This document shows, one piece after another, positions 1 to 9,900 of a stretch of 28,692 nucleotides of DNA. Position 1 is the first letter of the stretch. Each line of letters begins with the position of its first letter. A program made the translations under genes and the position numbers. Source of the DNA: Plantago elongata. Lineage: Eukaryota; Streptophyta; Magnoliopsida; Lamiales; Plantaginaceae. The stretch lies in assembly GCA_036897095.1 (NCBI GenBank), contig JAYMSP010001805.1:1-28692 (forward strand), written 5' to 3'. The notes beneath the pieces are model-generated. The model was given only the letters and a program-made list of their open reading frames with translations, ran no database searches and had not been told where the DNA came from.

Positions 1-184
1 CTAGCTGTGGAAAAAATGGTAAATAGAAAATATTTGCGTTGGAAAAGTTTGTATCGTAAAGAAAAAGTGGATATTGAGTCCTATATCACGATCGATGCCA
101 ACAGGAATCCAAATATTCAACGGGAAACTAATAAGTATTTATGTTTAGAAATTTCAATGAGGGGAGTTATAATCTCCAACACTT
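1..184 (+). pseudogene. Open frame fragment, possibly plastid ycf1-derived
   Basis: Frame 1 is open from the window edge to a TAG at 182-184, about 60 codons, with no start codon of its own visible at the edge. The peptide is rich in K, N, R and I and contains RKYLRWKSLYRKEKVDIES followed by an IDANRNPN stretch. The spacing of the acidic, IDA/NRN and ETNKY elements resembles the middle-to-late part of plastid Ycf1 (TIC214) as I remember the family, so a nuclear copy of plastid DNA is possible. After about position 150 the resemblance stops and the downstream DNA looks like nuclear repeat. The identification comes from memory without alignment and could be wrong; the open frame itself is directly visible. 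Confidence 0.3.
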
Positions 185-438
185 AGTCCCAAATTAAATG
201 AGTAAAATTCTTGAGGAACTAATGTTTCACTTGTGAAACCTCTATACTCCCATCATAATCAACTTTATGTTGATAAAATACAAAATGACACTCACGCAGT
301 TAACTATTGAAGTATGAGTTAAAATTCTCAATACTCATGAAAAGTAATATTGGTTACTCCAATGTTAGCTCAACCTGAAGTTTGAGCATATGAAGGAGAT
401 AATGATTGAAAATCATTATGCATCACATGAGCAATTAT

Positions 439-954
439 GCACTCTTTTTCCCTTCGACTAGGTATTTATCCCACTGAATTTTTTCTAGCAAGGTTTTTAA
501 CGAGGCAACATTATCCATATCTTTCATACATGTGATAAGGTCATGCGATTTATTGGTCAAACCTTACAATATTATGGAGTGATGTTATGGAATTTGAAAC
601 TACGTGATGTTCCAAGTATTTGAAAAGTTCTTTCACAAGACGAGCTACATATTACAAAAGTTCTTCTCCGTCATCATCTATGAGAAGAAGATTACATTCA
701 AGTACAGAAGATTTGGAGATTCGCTCACCAAATCATATCAGACATCATCATTTGAGAACTTGGGTCAGGGGAATTAGAATTTGAACAGTTCGAAGAAGTA
801 CAATGATGCATAAATCAGGGGAGTTGGATACGCACTGCACTCTTTTTCCCTTGACTAAGTTGTTATCCCACTGGGATTTTCTTATCAAGGTTTTTAATGA
901 GGCAGTATATCTATCGCGTACCAACATCACCAACTACTGTCCATTCAAGGGGAG
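439..954 (+). mobile_element. Ty1/copia retrotransposon 3' tail remnant
   Basis: Two copies of a roughly 70-bp motif lie at 439-510 and 837-906. Each starts GCACTCTTTTTCCC, continues with a TTATCCCACTG block, and ends with a CAAGGTTTTTAA(C/T)GAGGCA block. This block is a common feature of plant Ty1/copia elements just inside the 3' LTR, downstream of the polyprotein. An AATCAGGGGAG run precedes the second copy, and a purine-rich run TCAAGGGGAG (945-954), resembling a polypurine tract, ends the segment right before a TGTTAT start. No reverse transcriptase, integrase or RNase H frame survives in the window. I call a decayed or truncated copia tail; no family name is justified. Confidence 0.6.
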
Positions 955-1110
955 TGTTATGGATAAATAAATGTACATTAGTTGTACTAGATAATGGATG
1001 ATTAAGGAGTTTAATGGTGTTAATAGTTAGTGGAGTAGTTGATGTTTCTTCATATACTTCTAGGCCCTTAATCTACCTTTACTCTTTAAACAATATAATA
1101 ATTCTTCAAA
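955..1110 (+). mobile_element. Putative start of a copia-type LTR (truncated or uncertain end)
   Basis: Immediately after the polypurine-like tract the sequence begins TGTTATGGATAAATAAATG, a typical 5'-TG start of a copia LTR. It continues into TTCTTCATATACTTCTAGG and CTTTACTCTTTAAACAATA, which fits the promoter/R part of such LTRs. No CA end with a matching duplication could be placed, and no second LTR is present for comparison, so the right boundary is a guess. Confidence 0.35.
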
Positions 1111-1433
1111 ATTTTCCCGTTAAAGCGGGTGTGTTATGTAATTAAGAATCGTTTATTCACTTTCTCCTCTATTTACCAAAACGACTCATCCTTCTGCAAT
1201 GGTCACGGCGTCCAATCGATGCGATCGTTCCACCTCTATAAGTATGTAGCTGTTCTCACAAGATTAGATTTATTGATTTCACAATTGGAGATGGCAATAT
1301 CTGCTCTTTAAGAAACAGTTTCTACCTCTCTCCGCTTCCATCAACAACGTTCAGAATCGGGGCAAACCTACTTTTGTATATGTTTGTAATTGTCTAGGTT
1401 TGTACTTCAATTCTATCCTGTGATTTCTTATTT

Positions 1434-1493
1434 ATGGCCGCCGTTTCGTTAACTGTACACCAAGAGACAGGAGAAATATTTTCTTCTCTTCAG
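1434..1493 (+). CDS. Possible first coding exon of an unresolved gene
   Basis: ATG at 1434 starts a 20-residue peptide, MAAVSLTVHQETGEIFSSLQ, followed immediately by CAG|GTATGT, a strong plant 5' splice site in phase 0. The context TTTATGGCC places GC at +4/+5, which is favourable for plant initiation. I could not identify the continuing exon, and no family is recognised from so few residues. It could be the surviving 5' exon of a gene whose remainder has decayed. Confidence 0.25.
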
Positions 1494-3862
1494 GTATGTA
1501 ACGTTAGCCTAATTTTGAAGTTTGCTAAACACTGATTCATGCCATGTGCCAATATCTCCCCTTTCATGCTCTGTAGATTATTGAAATGATGAAATTACCA
1601 ATCACCATTACAGTTTAGATGCAAATTGCAATTCAATCTGATGGATTGGTGAGAATATTAGGCTAATGATTTCGTTTTTCATTGGTTACGGACGGAAGAG
1701 TGGTTGCCCGTATGAAGGTTTTCTCCTCTCTATCCCTCTGATTAATTGTTACTCTGATTATTTTTAGTTTATTAGTAATTGAGCAGAAGTGTATTTTATG
1801 GTTCGCAAATTTGGAATTACTTTTCTATGTCTCCCTACTTTCCTCTTTTTTAGTTTCTGCCATTGGTTTGCAACTTTGCATAGTTATGTTCGGATCACTT
1901 TTATATGGGGATGTCATATTCGTCCATCTCTACGTCTAGGATTTTGGAAGTTATTAAATGAGTAAAATCTGCCCGTTTCTATTATCAACTATTAGAATGT
2001 CAAAGGAAGCAGAAAATTGCATAACTACATTGCTTGTTTATTTTCATTATTATTTCCTAAATGCTTCTTCAAAACAATGGATATGACAAGTTTTAGTGTA
2101 TAAACTATGCATTGTTGTTTCTAGACATATGTGTTAATCTGTTTGCATTTATGTTGCGGTTTAGTTAGGAAAAGTGATTTTCTTGTAAATAGACAGAATT
2201 TAAATAATGAAGATGATTTGGTCTCGATCATTATAAGACACTATGTTAACAAATTTTCGAAATTACTTCCCGGAACTGGTTTTGAACAACCATTAATCTA
2301 ATATTCATGGGTCAATTAGTTGTCTAATTATCTGATTGTATCTGTAATTGTGAATAACTAAGTATTTTTCCCTTCTTTTCTCAGTTCACATCATGTAGTC
2401 ATGTCTTTAGCGGTTATTAGCTTCATGATGATCATGGTTGTTTTTTTGTGCTTAAATGAAAGAGATTCTTTCAACTAAAATGCTCGTAAGAGCTTTACTT
2501 CGTTGATATGTTGTGGTCTATTTTATTTTTTTCACCTCTATATTTACTGAATATGTACTCAACTTTTCCATTAGCCAATCTGCTTTTGTAATTAGTATCT
2601 TTTGTAGGTTGTTCCATGTTATTAGGTTTTGCAAAATTGTGTCCTCTGTTACTCAATTTTGTATTTCATTACGATAACATTTATTCTTTTAGTATTCTCC
2701 TGATTATGTTTAATTTATTATTTCTTGATTGATCCCTCAACCCATAGATTTAATCATTTAAGCCTTTAATGAAATTTTTGTTGGGTTAGTTAACAATCTG
2801 ATCTGCTGTCAAGTTATATATTTATGTTTGAGTTGTTAATCTTTCTAAATGTCATATTCATGATATGTATTTTGCTACCTTATTTGCAACTTTTAGTTAC
2901 GAGATTGTATATGTTTGTGCTCATGTGTAATACGAACATAATTATATGGCTTTGTTGGCTTCTCTTAGCATACTAAAGGAGAAAAGGGCATGGAGTGATG
3001 TTGTTGGTGAATATCTTGAAGATTAGTTGATGAGTGGATATTGTCTACTGATTACCAATTCTTTGATTTTGTATCAGGAAGATTTGATTGAGGCATAGGT
3101 ATGTACTACTCAAAGACAATACCTGACTTGTTGACTATGTTACGTGGAAGATCATTGAGTGAGTTATAAGTAAGACCTTCTAATGAGTTTGTAAGTTGTA
3201 ATCTTGTTTTTCTAAATTTCATTGTTTCACATCAATTCATACTAATAAATATCGATCAAGAGAAAATATTTTAGAGTTTATATTAGTTGTCGAGTATGTT
3301 AATACAGGAAAAACATACAAAAGGGCATGAAACGGTTGGAAGCAAACGCTTTTTGTAGTCACTCGTACTTGAGATATTTAAACTATTGCCTCCATTTTCG
3401 TGGACACTGGTACTCTAATTTAGTTTTTCAGATATTTCAAGAAGTGCTTGTATAAATTTGAGTGAGGGAAAAAGAGCATGCAATCATGCATATAGTTTGT
3501 AACTGCTTTCTGTGATTGTGAAATAATATTATACTACAAAACATGTTGCTCTTTTTTTTCCAATTTAGTTTTTCATTTGTCATTTGATGAATTTCAAAAG
3601 TCTGCATTATTAATGCACATTGTTCTCGGATGGTGACTTGTTAATTAGTGATAAGGTCGAATATTATTTTATCAACTCTGTTATTTTTCTTTATGTAGTC
3701 TCATAGATGATTTGATGTGTCGATTTTGTTGTTGGTTTGAATCTTGTTTTGTGGATGTCTTTTGGGGTTGTTTATGTGCATCAAACTCCGGAGTTCTTCA
3801 GGTTGCATGTCCTTGTACGCGTGGTGTTGCATATGTGAATCAAACTCTGGAGTTCAAATTGC

Positions 3863-4195
3863 TTGTGTTCGTTGGAAAGAGAGACGATTGTTGAAGACAA
3901 TTCATTGGAGGTTGAAGTTGAGTTTCAGTCGGTTGATGTGAATCATGCTGGAGTCGGTAGAAAGAGCTCATATATCAAAATAAAATGGCATGAGCTTGTG
4001 GCCCACATCAATGCTCTCCACGGGGAATGGTCCATTTTCATTTTTCACTGCATAGTTGTTTGCCATAGAATTCAGATTGAACTGTCTCAATTCAAATTGA
4101 GTTTTTGTGTGATAGTTGTTCCTTTTCTTGCATTAATAATTTGTTTTTTTCATGTGGTTTTGGTCGTGGGGAACTTCCTTGTAATAGAGAAGTAA
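3863..4195 (+). other. Unrecognised 110-codon open stretch without ATG
   Basis: This frame is open for 110 codons and ends at TAA 4193-4195, but it contains no methionine codon, so it could only be an exon or a relic. The first half is hydrophilic and acidic (for example EDNSLEVEVEFQSVDVNHAG, then GRKSSYIKIKWHELVAHIN). The last 30 residues are strongly hydrophobic and would form one membrane segment. Part of it overlaps duplicated CAAACTC(C/T)GGAGTTC motifs at 3782-3796 and 3841-3855. I do not recognise the peptide, and chance is a real possibility. Confidence 0.2.
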
Positions 4196-4344
4196 GAACT
4201 GTAGTAGACTGGCAGGAATAGTTGTTGTGACTTGTGAGAAAGTTTTCTTGTACTTGTACCGATTAAGAGGAGATTTTAGTTTTATTCTTGGTGAGCTTAT
4301 GCTCCGTGACATTATTTTATCACCAATAAAGTAAACTTCCATTT

Positions 4345-4885
4345 TAATTATTTCGATTAAGTTTAATTTCTCTCTAAAGCAAAATCAACTTGCCATTCAT
4401 GAGCTGTATCACACGATTAATGATTTCATAACCTTATGGCAATGGATTCCATAACAAGGAAACTAACATGTGACAATGAAAGCCAATGAACTGCTTCAAT
4501 TGTGATAACTCCAGTGGTGATATTATAAGTTCTACAACACTGAAAATGCTTCATGATAGATCATTCCTCATTTGTGTATGGTACTCATAGATCGATCTAG
4601 AGGCATCGGAGGATTTAGGAATTGCAAAAACATACATGTCCACTCCAAATCAGAACTCAGTTCTTGAGTTCGAAGAATAAATGTCATGTTTTGGATCTCT
4701 GGATGTTGCTGATCACATAGAAACCACCCACCATGAGATGCACTGCAATGTTAGTAGTTGTGATGTAACTCTAATTTTTGCAAGCTAATTGAGTATTTCT
4801 TATTTTTAAGCTTCATGAAAAAAAAATATTTAATTATGGTATTACCTAATACTTCGGTTCTTTAAATTTTGTAAAATGCTATAAT
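4345..4885. other. Spacer, nothing recognised
   Basis: AT-rich sequence with scattered stops in all frames. I see no convincing exon, RNA gene or repeat boundary. Confidence 0.5.
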
Positions 4886-4905
4886 ATTAATGGAAAACAA
4901 TATAG

Positions 4906-4927
4906 GCACCGCGTTTATACGCGGTGC
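4906..4927. repeat. Perfect 9-bp hairpin GCACCGCGT-TTAT-ACGCGGTGC
   Basis: Arms 4906-4914 and 4919-4927 are perfectly complementary around a TTAT loop, a GC-rich island in AT-rich DNA. Palindromes of this style occur as subterminal motifs in plant CACTA elements, and this one could be a remnant of such an element. About 12 bp downstream lies TATATAAATAC (around 4939-4949), followed by a CT-rich leader-like stretch to about 5080. No terminal CACTA motif was found next to it. Confidence 0.6.
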
Positions 4928-4937
4928 TTCAATTCTA

Positions 4938-5090
4938 GTATATAAATACTCACTATTTGTACTTTCATTGTACACAAGACATAAGAATGAACTCTCCATT
5001 CTCTCCATTATAATCTCTACTCTCTTCATGGTCTTCTCTCTTTATCTCTTTAACACTTATTACATTTTCTCATGTAATAATGTATTCCTA
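4938..5090 (+). promoter_or_regulatory. TATA-like box with CT-rich leader-like stretch
   Basis: GTATATAAATACTC is a good match to a plant TATA box. It is followed about 70 bp downstream by a run of CTCTCC/TCTCTAC/CTCTTC typical of plant leaders and of LTR R-U5 regions. No coding frame of convincing quality follows; the 85-codon open frame here is low complexity and hydrophobic. This may be a solo promoter from a transposable element. Confidence 0.25.
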
Positions 5091-5358
5091 ATTTTTTTGC
5101 TCAGCGAACATTTTGGCAAAAGTGGCCAAGTGGGTTTGTTAGTCTAAACATTATAAGACCTTCCTTTTGTGTGACTGAACTATGCAGGCTAGGTTTATAT
5201 GCTTGTGATGTAGTATAACTTTGTATGACTGTATCTGATCACCGACATGTCTGTGGGCGTATGGCGTTTACCTAACATATGGGTTGTCCATTTTGCTGTA
5301 ACTTTTCTTTAGGGGTTTCGGGGAAAAAAAAGAGGAGAAAATGAGGATGGGCACAATA

Positions 5359-5494
5359 TTTTGTTTGGGTATGCAAATGTCTAGCAATCTCTGAAGGGTA
5401 TATAATTCGAATTGAATTTTGCCGATTCGAATGGTCTGTTTTGTGTATAAAACTGGCCATTCGAATTGACTTTTCGAACTGTATACCAAACAAT
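5359..5494. repeat. Small foldback/MITE-like element
   Basis: Outer imperfect inverted repeats TTGTTTGGGTATG (5361-5373) and GTATACCAAACAA (5481-5493) enclose a perfect inner pair TTCGAATGG (5426-5434) / CCATTCGAA (5457-5465). TTGTTTGGTAT-type termini are common in small non-autonomous plant DNA transposons. No target-site duplication was seen, so superfamily assignment is open. Confidence 0.4.
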
Positions 5495-5499
5495 CACTT

Positions 5500-6690
5500 A
5501 GACTCTTACCGCACGCATTCGAAATGAGAATGAATACAATTCATTCCAAATTTATGTAACTTGAGATGTATGTTCTTGTTATTATAATTCATCTTTAGAG
5601 ATGAAAATTGACAAGCAAATATATTTTCTATTTGGATTCTTATTATAGAGACGGACCAAATCACGTGATAAGGTTTGAATTTACGTGTCTAATAAAGAAG
5701 CTACACATACCACATTATATTGGTCCAACGGTACGAGGGAGGTGACCGAAGTCCATTAACATTGGGGGTAACACTAGATACTTATGTACATCACCATGCT
5801 TAAAGTACACATGCAATGTAAAGTCTTACCTTAAATTATACAATATGTTATATTTCAAGTATTGTTATATCCAACTCAGGGATGACTAAAAGAATCCATT
5901 TTTAATGTCACGAGAAAGATTGCCGAATGCGTGCCTAGATTTTTCGTTTGTTATTGGATTCATGATTTCACATATGCCACAATTGACTCTTGAGCAGTTG
6001 AGTATAAATAAACCTCTTGAATCTTTTCAGACTATTACAATTGGTACTAATATAAATTTCTAAGCACATTATAAATCTCTTACAAATTTTTTAAAACAAT
6101 AGTGTAAGAAGTTCATGGTATATTTATACTGTGAATCAATTTTTTCTTCCCTTTTCTTTTTTAATCGGATAATTTTAGTTCGGATACTGAATAATGGATT
6201 CTAACAATTGTAAATTTGACATTAAATCAACTTATAACCAACACAATTACAGCCGTTGAAAATTTTAAAGATACATGCTTGAGTATTAGTTTTGTACAGT
6301 AACATCTCATACCTAGATTACAGTAGAACATACCATTTACACCCTCTACCATTAACGCTAGGTCAATAAAATTAATGTATACATTTTCAACTTTTACCGT
6401 TGTAACATTATCGTGACATATGTACTTGACATTCAAACTTAAAATAAATTCATAAAACAACAAATTAATTTTATTTTTTTTTAAATTAGAAAGCTTAAAA
6501 AATAAATCTCTTATATTCACAACTTACACTGACAAAGCATACCACATTTACAACTTAGGCCAGATTAATGATAAATAATATTATCATTATAAGAAAATTT
6601 AACTTCTAACAATTTTTTAAAATCTTCAGGTAAAGTTTTGTTTATATTTATTTATATTTAAAATAATTGAATTTTAAATGAATAAGATCG
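5500..6690. other. AT-rich intergenic spacer upstream of the 25-exon gene
   Basis: No exon-like segment or RNA gene was recognised. A 97-codon minus-strand frame (6227-6520) is low complexity, rich in N, I, L and V codons, and I take it as chance. The end of the stretch contains TTTATATTTATTTATATTT (around 6639-6660), which could serve as TATA region for the downstream gene. Confidence 0.5.
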
Positions 6691-6948
6691 TCGGTCAAAG
6701 GTGAAGGCGCATTGTTAATTAAGCGATTACTCGATTACCATCATTTGCTGAGGACGAACCCAGCTCTATGTCATCACTGTCACACTCGCATCGCAGCTAG
6801 TTGTTCTCATTTCATTTCTAACCCTGTCAAAAACCCCTCGACCCATCTTCACCAATCCAAATCTGGAGCTGAGTTCTTCACCATATCTCAATTCTGCATA
6901 TGAAGCTTCAGTTAAATTAAGATCATCGGAATTTCACGATCCGCTCAG
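6690..6948 (+). promoter_or_regulatory. Probable 5' leader of the 25-exon gene, with two short uORFs
   Basis: The composition changes from AT-rich spacer to a balanced, C-rich leader here. Two upstream ATGs precede the main start. ATG 6768 reads 10 codons to TAG at 6798-6800, and ATG 6900 reads 6 codons to TAA at 6918-6920. Both end before the main ATG at 6949, so they could dampen translation or be skipped. The transcription start is not determined; TTTATATTTA repeats near 6640-6660 are the only TATA-like sequence close upstream. Confidence 0.45.
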
Positions 6949-9900
6949 ATGTTTCGACCTCGAATCGCCCCTCTTTTCTGCCTAATTTTGCTGTCTCTCT
7001 CGGTGAGCTTCTCTAGTTTTCTGTAACCTAATCGTTCGTTTCTCCATTTGCATTGGTATTGACGGATTTGATTCTTATAATTAGAGTACGATGTTTAATA
7101 TGTTCGTAGCGTTTGATTGGCACTGGATTAGCTTCTCTAATTTTTTGTAATCTGATCCTTCATTTATCCGTTTACATTGGTATAGACTTATTGATTCTTC
7201 ATTGATTATAGTACGATGTTATATATCTTTGTAGTTTAGTGTTTGATTAAGGCACTGGATTAGCTTCTCTAGTTTTTTTGTAATCTGATCCTTCATTGAT
7301 TATAGTAGTATTTTTTATAGTTTAGTGTTCGATCAAGGCACTGGATTAGCTTCTCTAGTTTTTTTGTAATCTGATCGTTCATTTAACCTTTTACATTGGT
7401 ATAGACTGATTAGTTCTTCATCAATTATAGTACGATGTTATGTATGTGTGTAGTTTAGAGTTTTGATTAAGGCTCTGGATTAGCTTCTCTATTTGTTTTT
7501 TGTAATCTGATCCTTCATTTATCCGATAACACTTTTATAGACGGATTTGATTCTTAAGTAATTATAGTACGGTGTTATATATGTTTGTAGTTTAGCATTT
7601 AGTTGAGACACTAGATTGGCTGGAGCATCAATGTACTGAATACTGATTAGGTTATTGTTATCCTTTTGCTTTGGTTTAGGTTCTAGGGAACAGGTCGAGT
7701 GGGGAACCTGTCAGGAGTCGCAAAAGTGGGAAATCATCTGTGTTTTCGCTGTTTAATCTCAAGGAGAAGAGTCGATTCTGGACCGAGTCTGTTATACGCG
7801 ATGGTAAATATTTATATATTGTCCTTTGACTTGGATTATCATTCATAGGCTTAGTGTGTGCTGCCTGCATTTGCCTCGAATTACATGGATGAATCCTTTA
7901 TTTTGTACTGTGGTGGTGTACAGACTTTGATGACTTGGAATCCTCTAAACCAGGCAAAATGAGTCTCCTCAACTTCACGAAGGCAGGTACTTGTTATCTA
8001 TGAAATGGGTCTCTCCCGAATTATCACGTGAACTGTTTGTACTTTTTGAATGTGATTTTATCTTCTGAATTGGGGGCTATAGAGATCTAGGATTTTACAC
8101 TTGGTGAGATATTTCTCGTGAAGTCTTGCTCAATAATCAAGTTACATGCAGTAACTTGTTTAAAATGGTGCAAGGACATTGTGCATACTGATTTTTGGCT
8201 ATCAGAGACAATTTAGGCTTTTAACTTTAGCTTTGAATATCTTTCTTCCTATTCACCAAGACAAGTGCGCTTTGTATATGCAGTTGCAGTATACACATTT
8301 GAATTCTAATTTAATTTCAGACTTTGCACTTGTTCATTTATCTCGAGTAGTAGGAGCGGTAAGCTGTAAGCCTATAAAGTATGCTCTTACTTGGTTGAAA
8401 CATAAGATGCATGCTAGACATTACTTTCCAAATTATATTAAAATTTTTATATCTTCTTTTAGCTTAACGTTAGTAGCTCCGGGAGATCACAGAGAACTAT
8501 AACCAATATCCTTTTTATCCGGCACTAAATTTGAACCACGTATATTTTTCAGTGACAGCAACTCTAGGTTGGTTTGGATTGTTTCTTACTTCTTGCAACC
8601 TTACCTACGTATTGGTTTTGTTGTTTCTACCTTCTTGTGTGGGTACTTAACTGCTCCAGTGTTACTAATTAAAGGAGATTCTTAATAACCAATTCATGGC
8701 TCCTTCTAATTGAAAACTATATACATCTTATATTCATGTTCTTAGTGATTCTAATCTAATTTCAGGCAATATTGCGAGTTATCTGAATCTTTTGGAAGTC
8801 GACTCGATGTACCTTCCTGTACCTGTAAACTTTATATTCGTTGGATTTGAAGGAAAGGGAAATAGAGGTAGTTGGAGATGCCATCTAGTCTAAACTTCAT
8901 TTATGTTTCACTCATTACTGTTATTTATGTTAAATATAATATCATTTCTTGTTTTCCTTGCTCAGAATTTCACCTAAATAATGAAGAACTGGAGCGCTGG
9001 TTCACTAAAATTGATCATATATTTGAACACACTAGGATTCCGCAAATCGGAGAAATTTTTACACCGTTTTACCAAATTAATATAGACCGAGAGCAGCGTC
9101 ACCAACTTCCTCTGATCAGCCATATAAATTACAAGTACTGTCTTCATTGATTTCTCTTTTACATACATGTTTTACCCATGTCACTGATAATAAACCCATG
9201 GACTTAATTTAATTTTCTTAATTTCTGTAATTGCTTTTGCAGTTTTTCTGTTCATGCCATCCAGATGGGGGAAAAAGTAACATCAGTCTTTGAGCGTGCT
9301 ATTGATGTCCTTGGCCGCAGGGATGATGCCACCATGATGAGGTACTAATGGTCCTGTAAATAGGATACATTAAAATTTACATTTTTGACATGTCTGGCCA
9401 TTGCCGTATAATTTCTATTTGGTCTTCATTAGTTCATTTGATTCTTGTTTACAGTGATGATGGTAGAGGTCTTTGGCAAGTTGATGTTGATATGATGGAT
9501 GTCGTCTTTACCAGTCTTGTTGAATATTTACAGTTGGAATCTGCATACAACATCTTCATTTTAAACCCAAAGAATGACACAAAAAGACCCAAATACGGCT
9601 ACCGGTGAGTCTTCTTGAAGCAGCACTTGCATGTGCTATATTGTGCCTTAAAACTCAAATTTATGACCTGAGTGTTCCTGAAGTAAATATAAATTAACAT
9701 CTCTGTAGTTACCCAACTTCTGAAGTTTTCTTTCCTAGAGTGGGTCCTGTTGACATTTAAATCACCTCTGTTCTACAAATCACTTCTCACCTTAGATTGT
9801 GCGGTTCTCAACACTAAAATGCAAAGTGAAAGCCCTAATTTTTAACACTAACATGAACCCTAATTTATAAGCCCCTTAATTAGGAGTTAGAGAAATGGTT

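Larger units (their letters stand above)
1130..4340 (+). other. Possible transcription unit, non-coding or decayed; product unrecognised
   Basis: The left part (1140-1433) has the pyrimidine-rich, ATG-poor look of a plant 5' leader. An ATG at 1434 opens a 20-codon frame that ends in CAG before a clean donor GTATGT (1494). Further right, short splice-like segments occur, for example TATCAG at 3074-3079 before a short stretch ending in GTATGT at 3099. The region ends with a TAATAAG/CCAATAAAG-type stretch near 4320-4330 that could be a poly(A) signal. However, the downstream segments I tried in frame run into stops quickly, so I cannot build a protein. It may be a long non-coding RNA, the remains of a gene, or chance. 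The strand rests on the splice-like sites and the AATAAA. Confidence 0.3.

Noticed and set aside
4890-5147. 85-codon plus-strand frame starting at the GC-rich hairpin
   Set aside because: Starts within 20 bp of the hairpin, runs through the TATA-like box and the CT-rich stretch, and encodes only low-complexity hydrophobic residues.
5268-5493. Two overlapping minus-strand frames of 73 codons
   Set aside because: Both overlap the foldback element and have no family resemblance; they look like chance open frames.
6227-6520. 97-codon minus-strand frame in the spacer
   Set aside because: Low-complexity AT-rich sequence, no recognised motif, no splice context.
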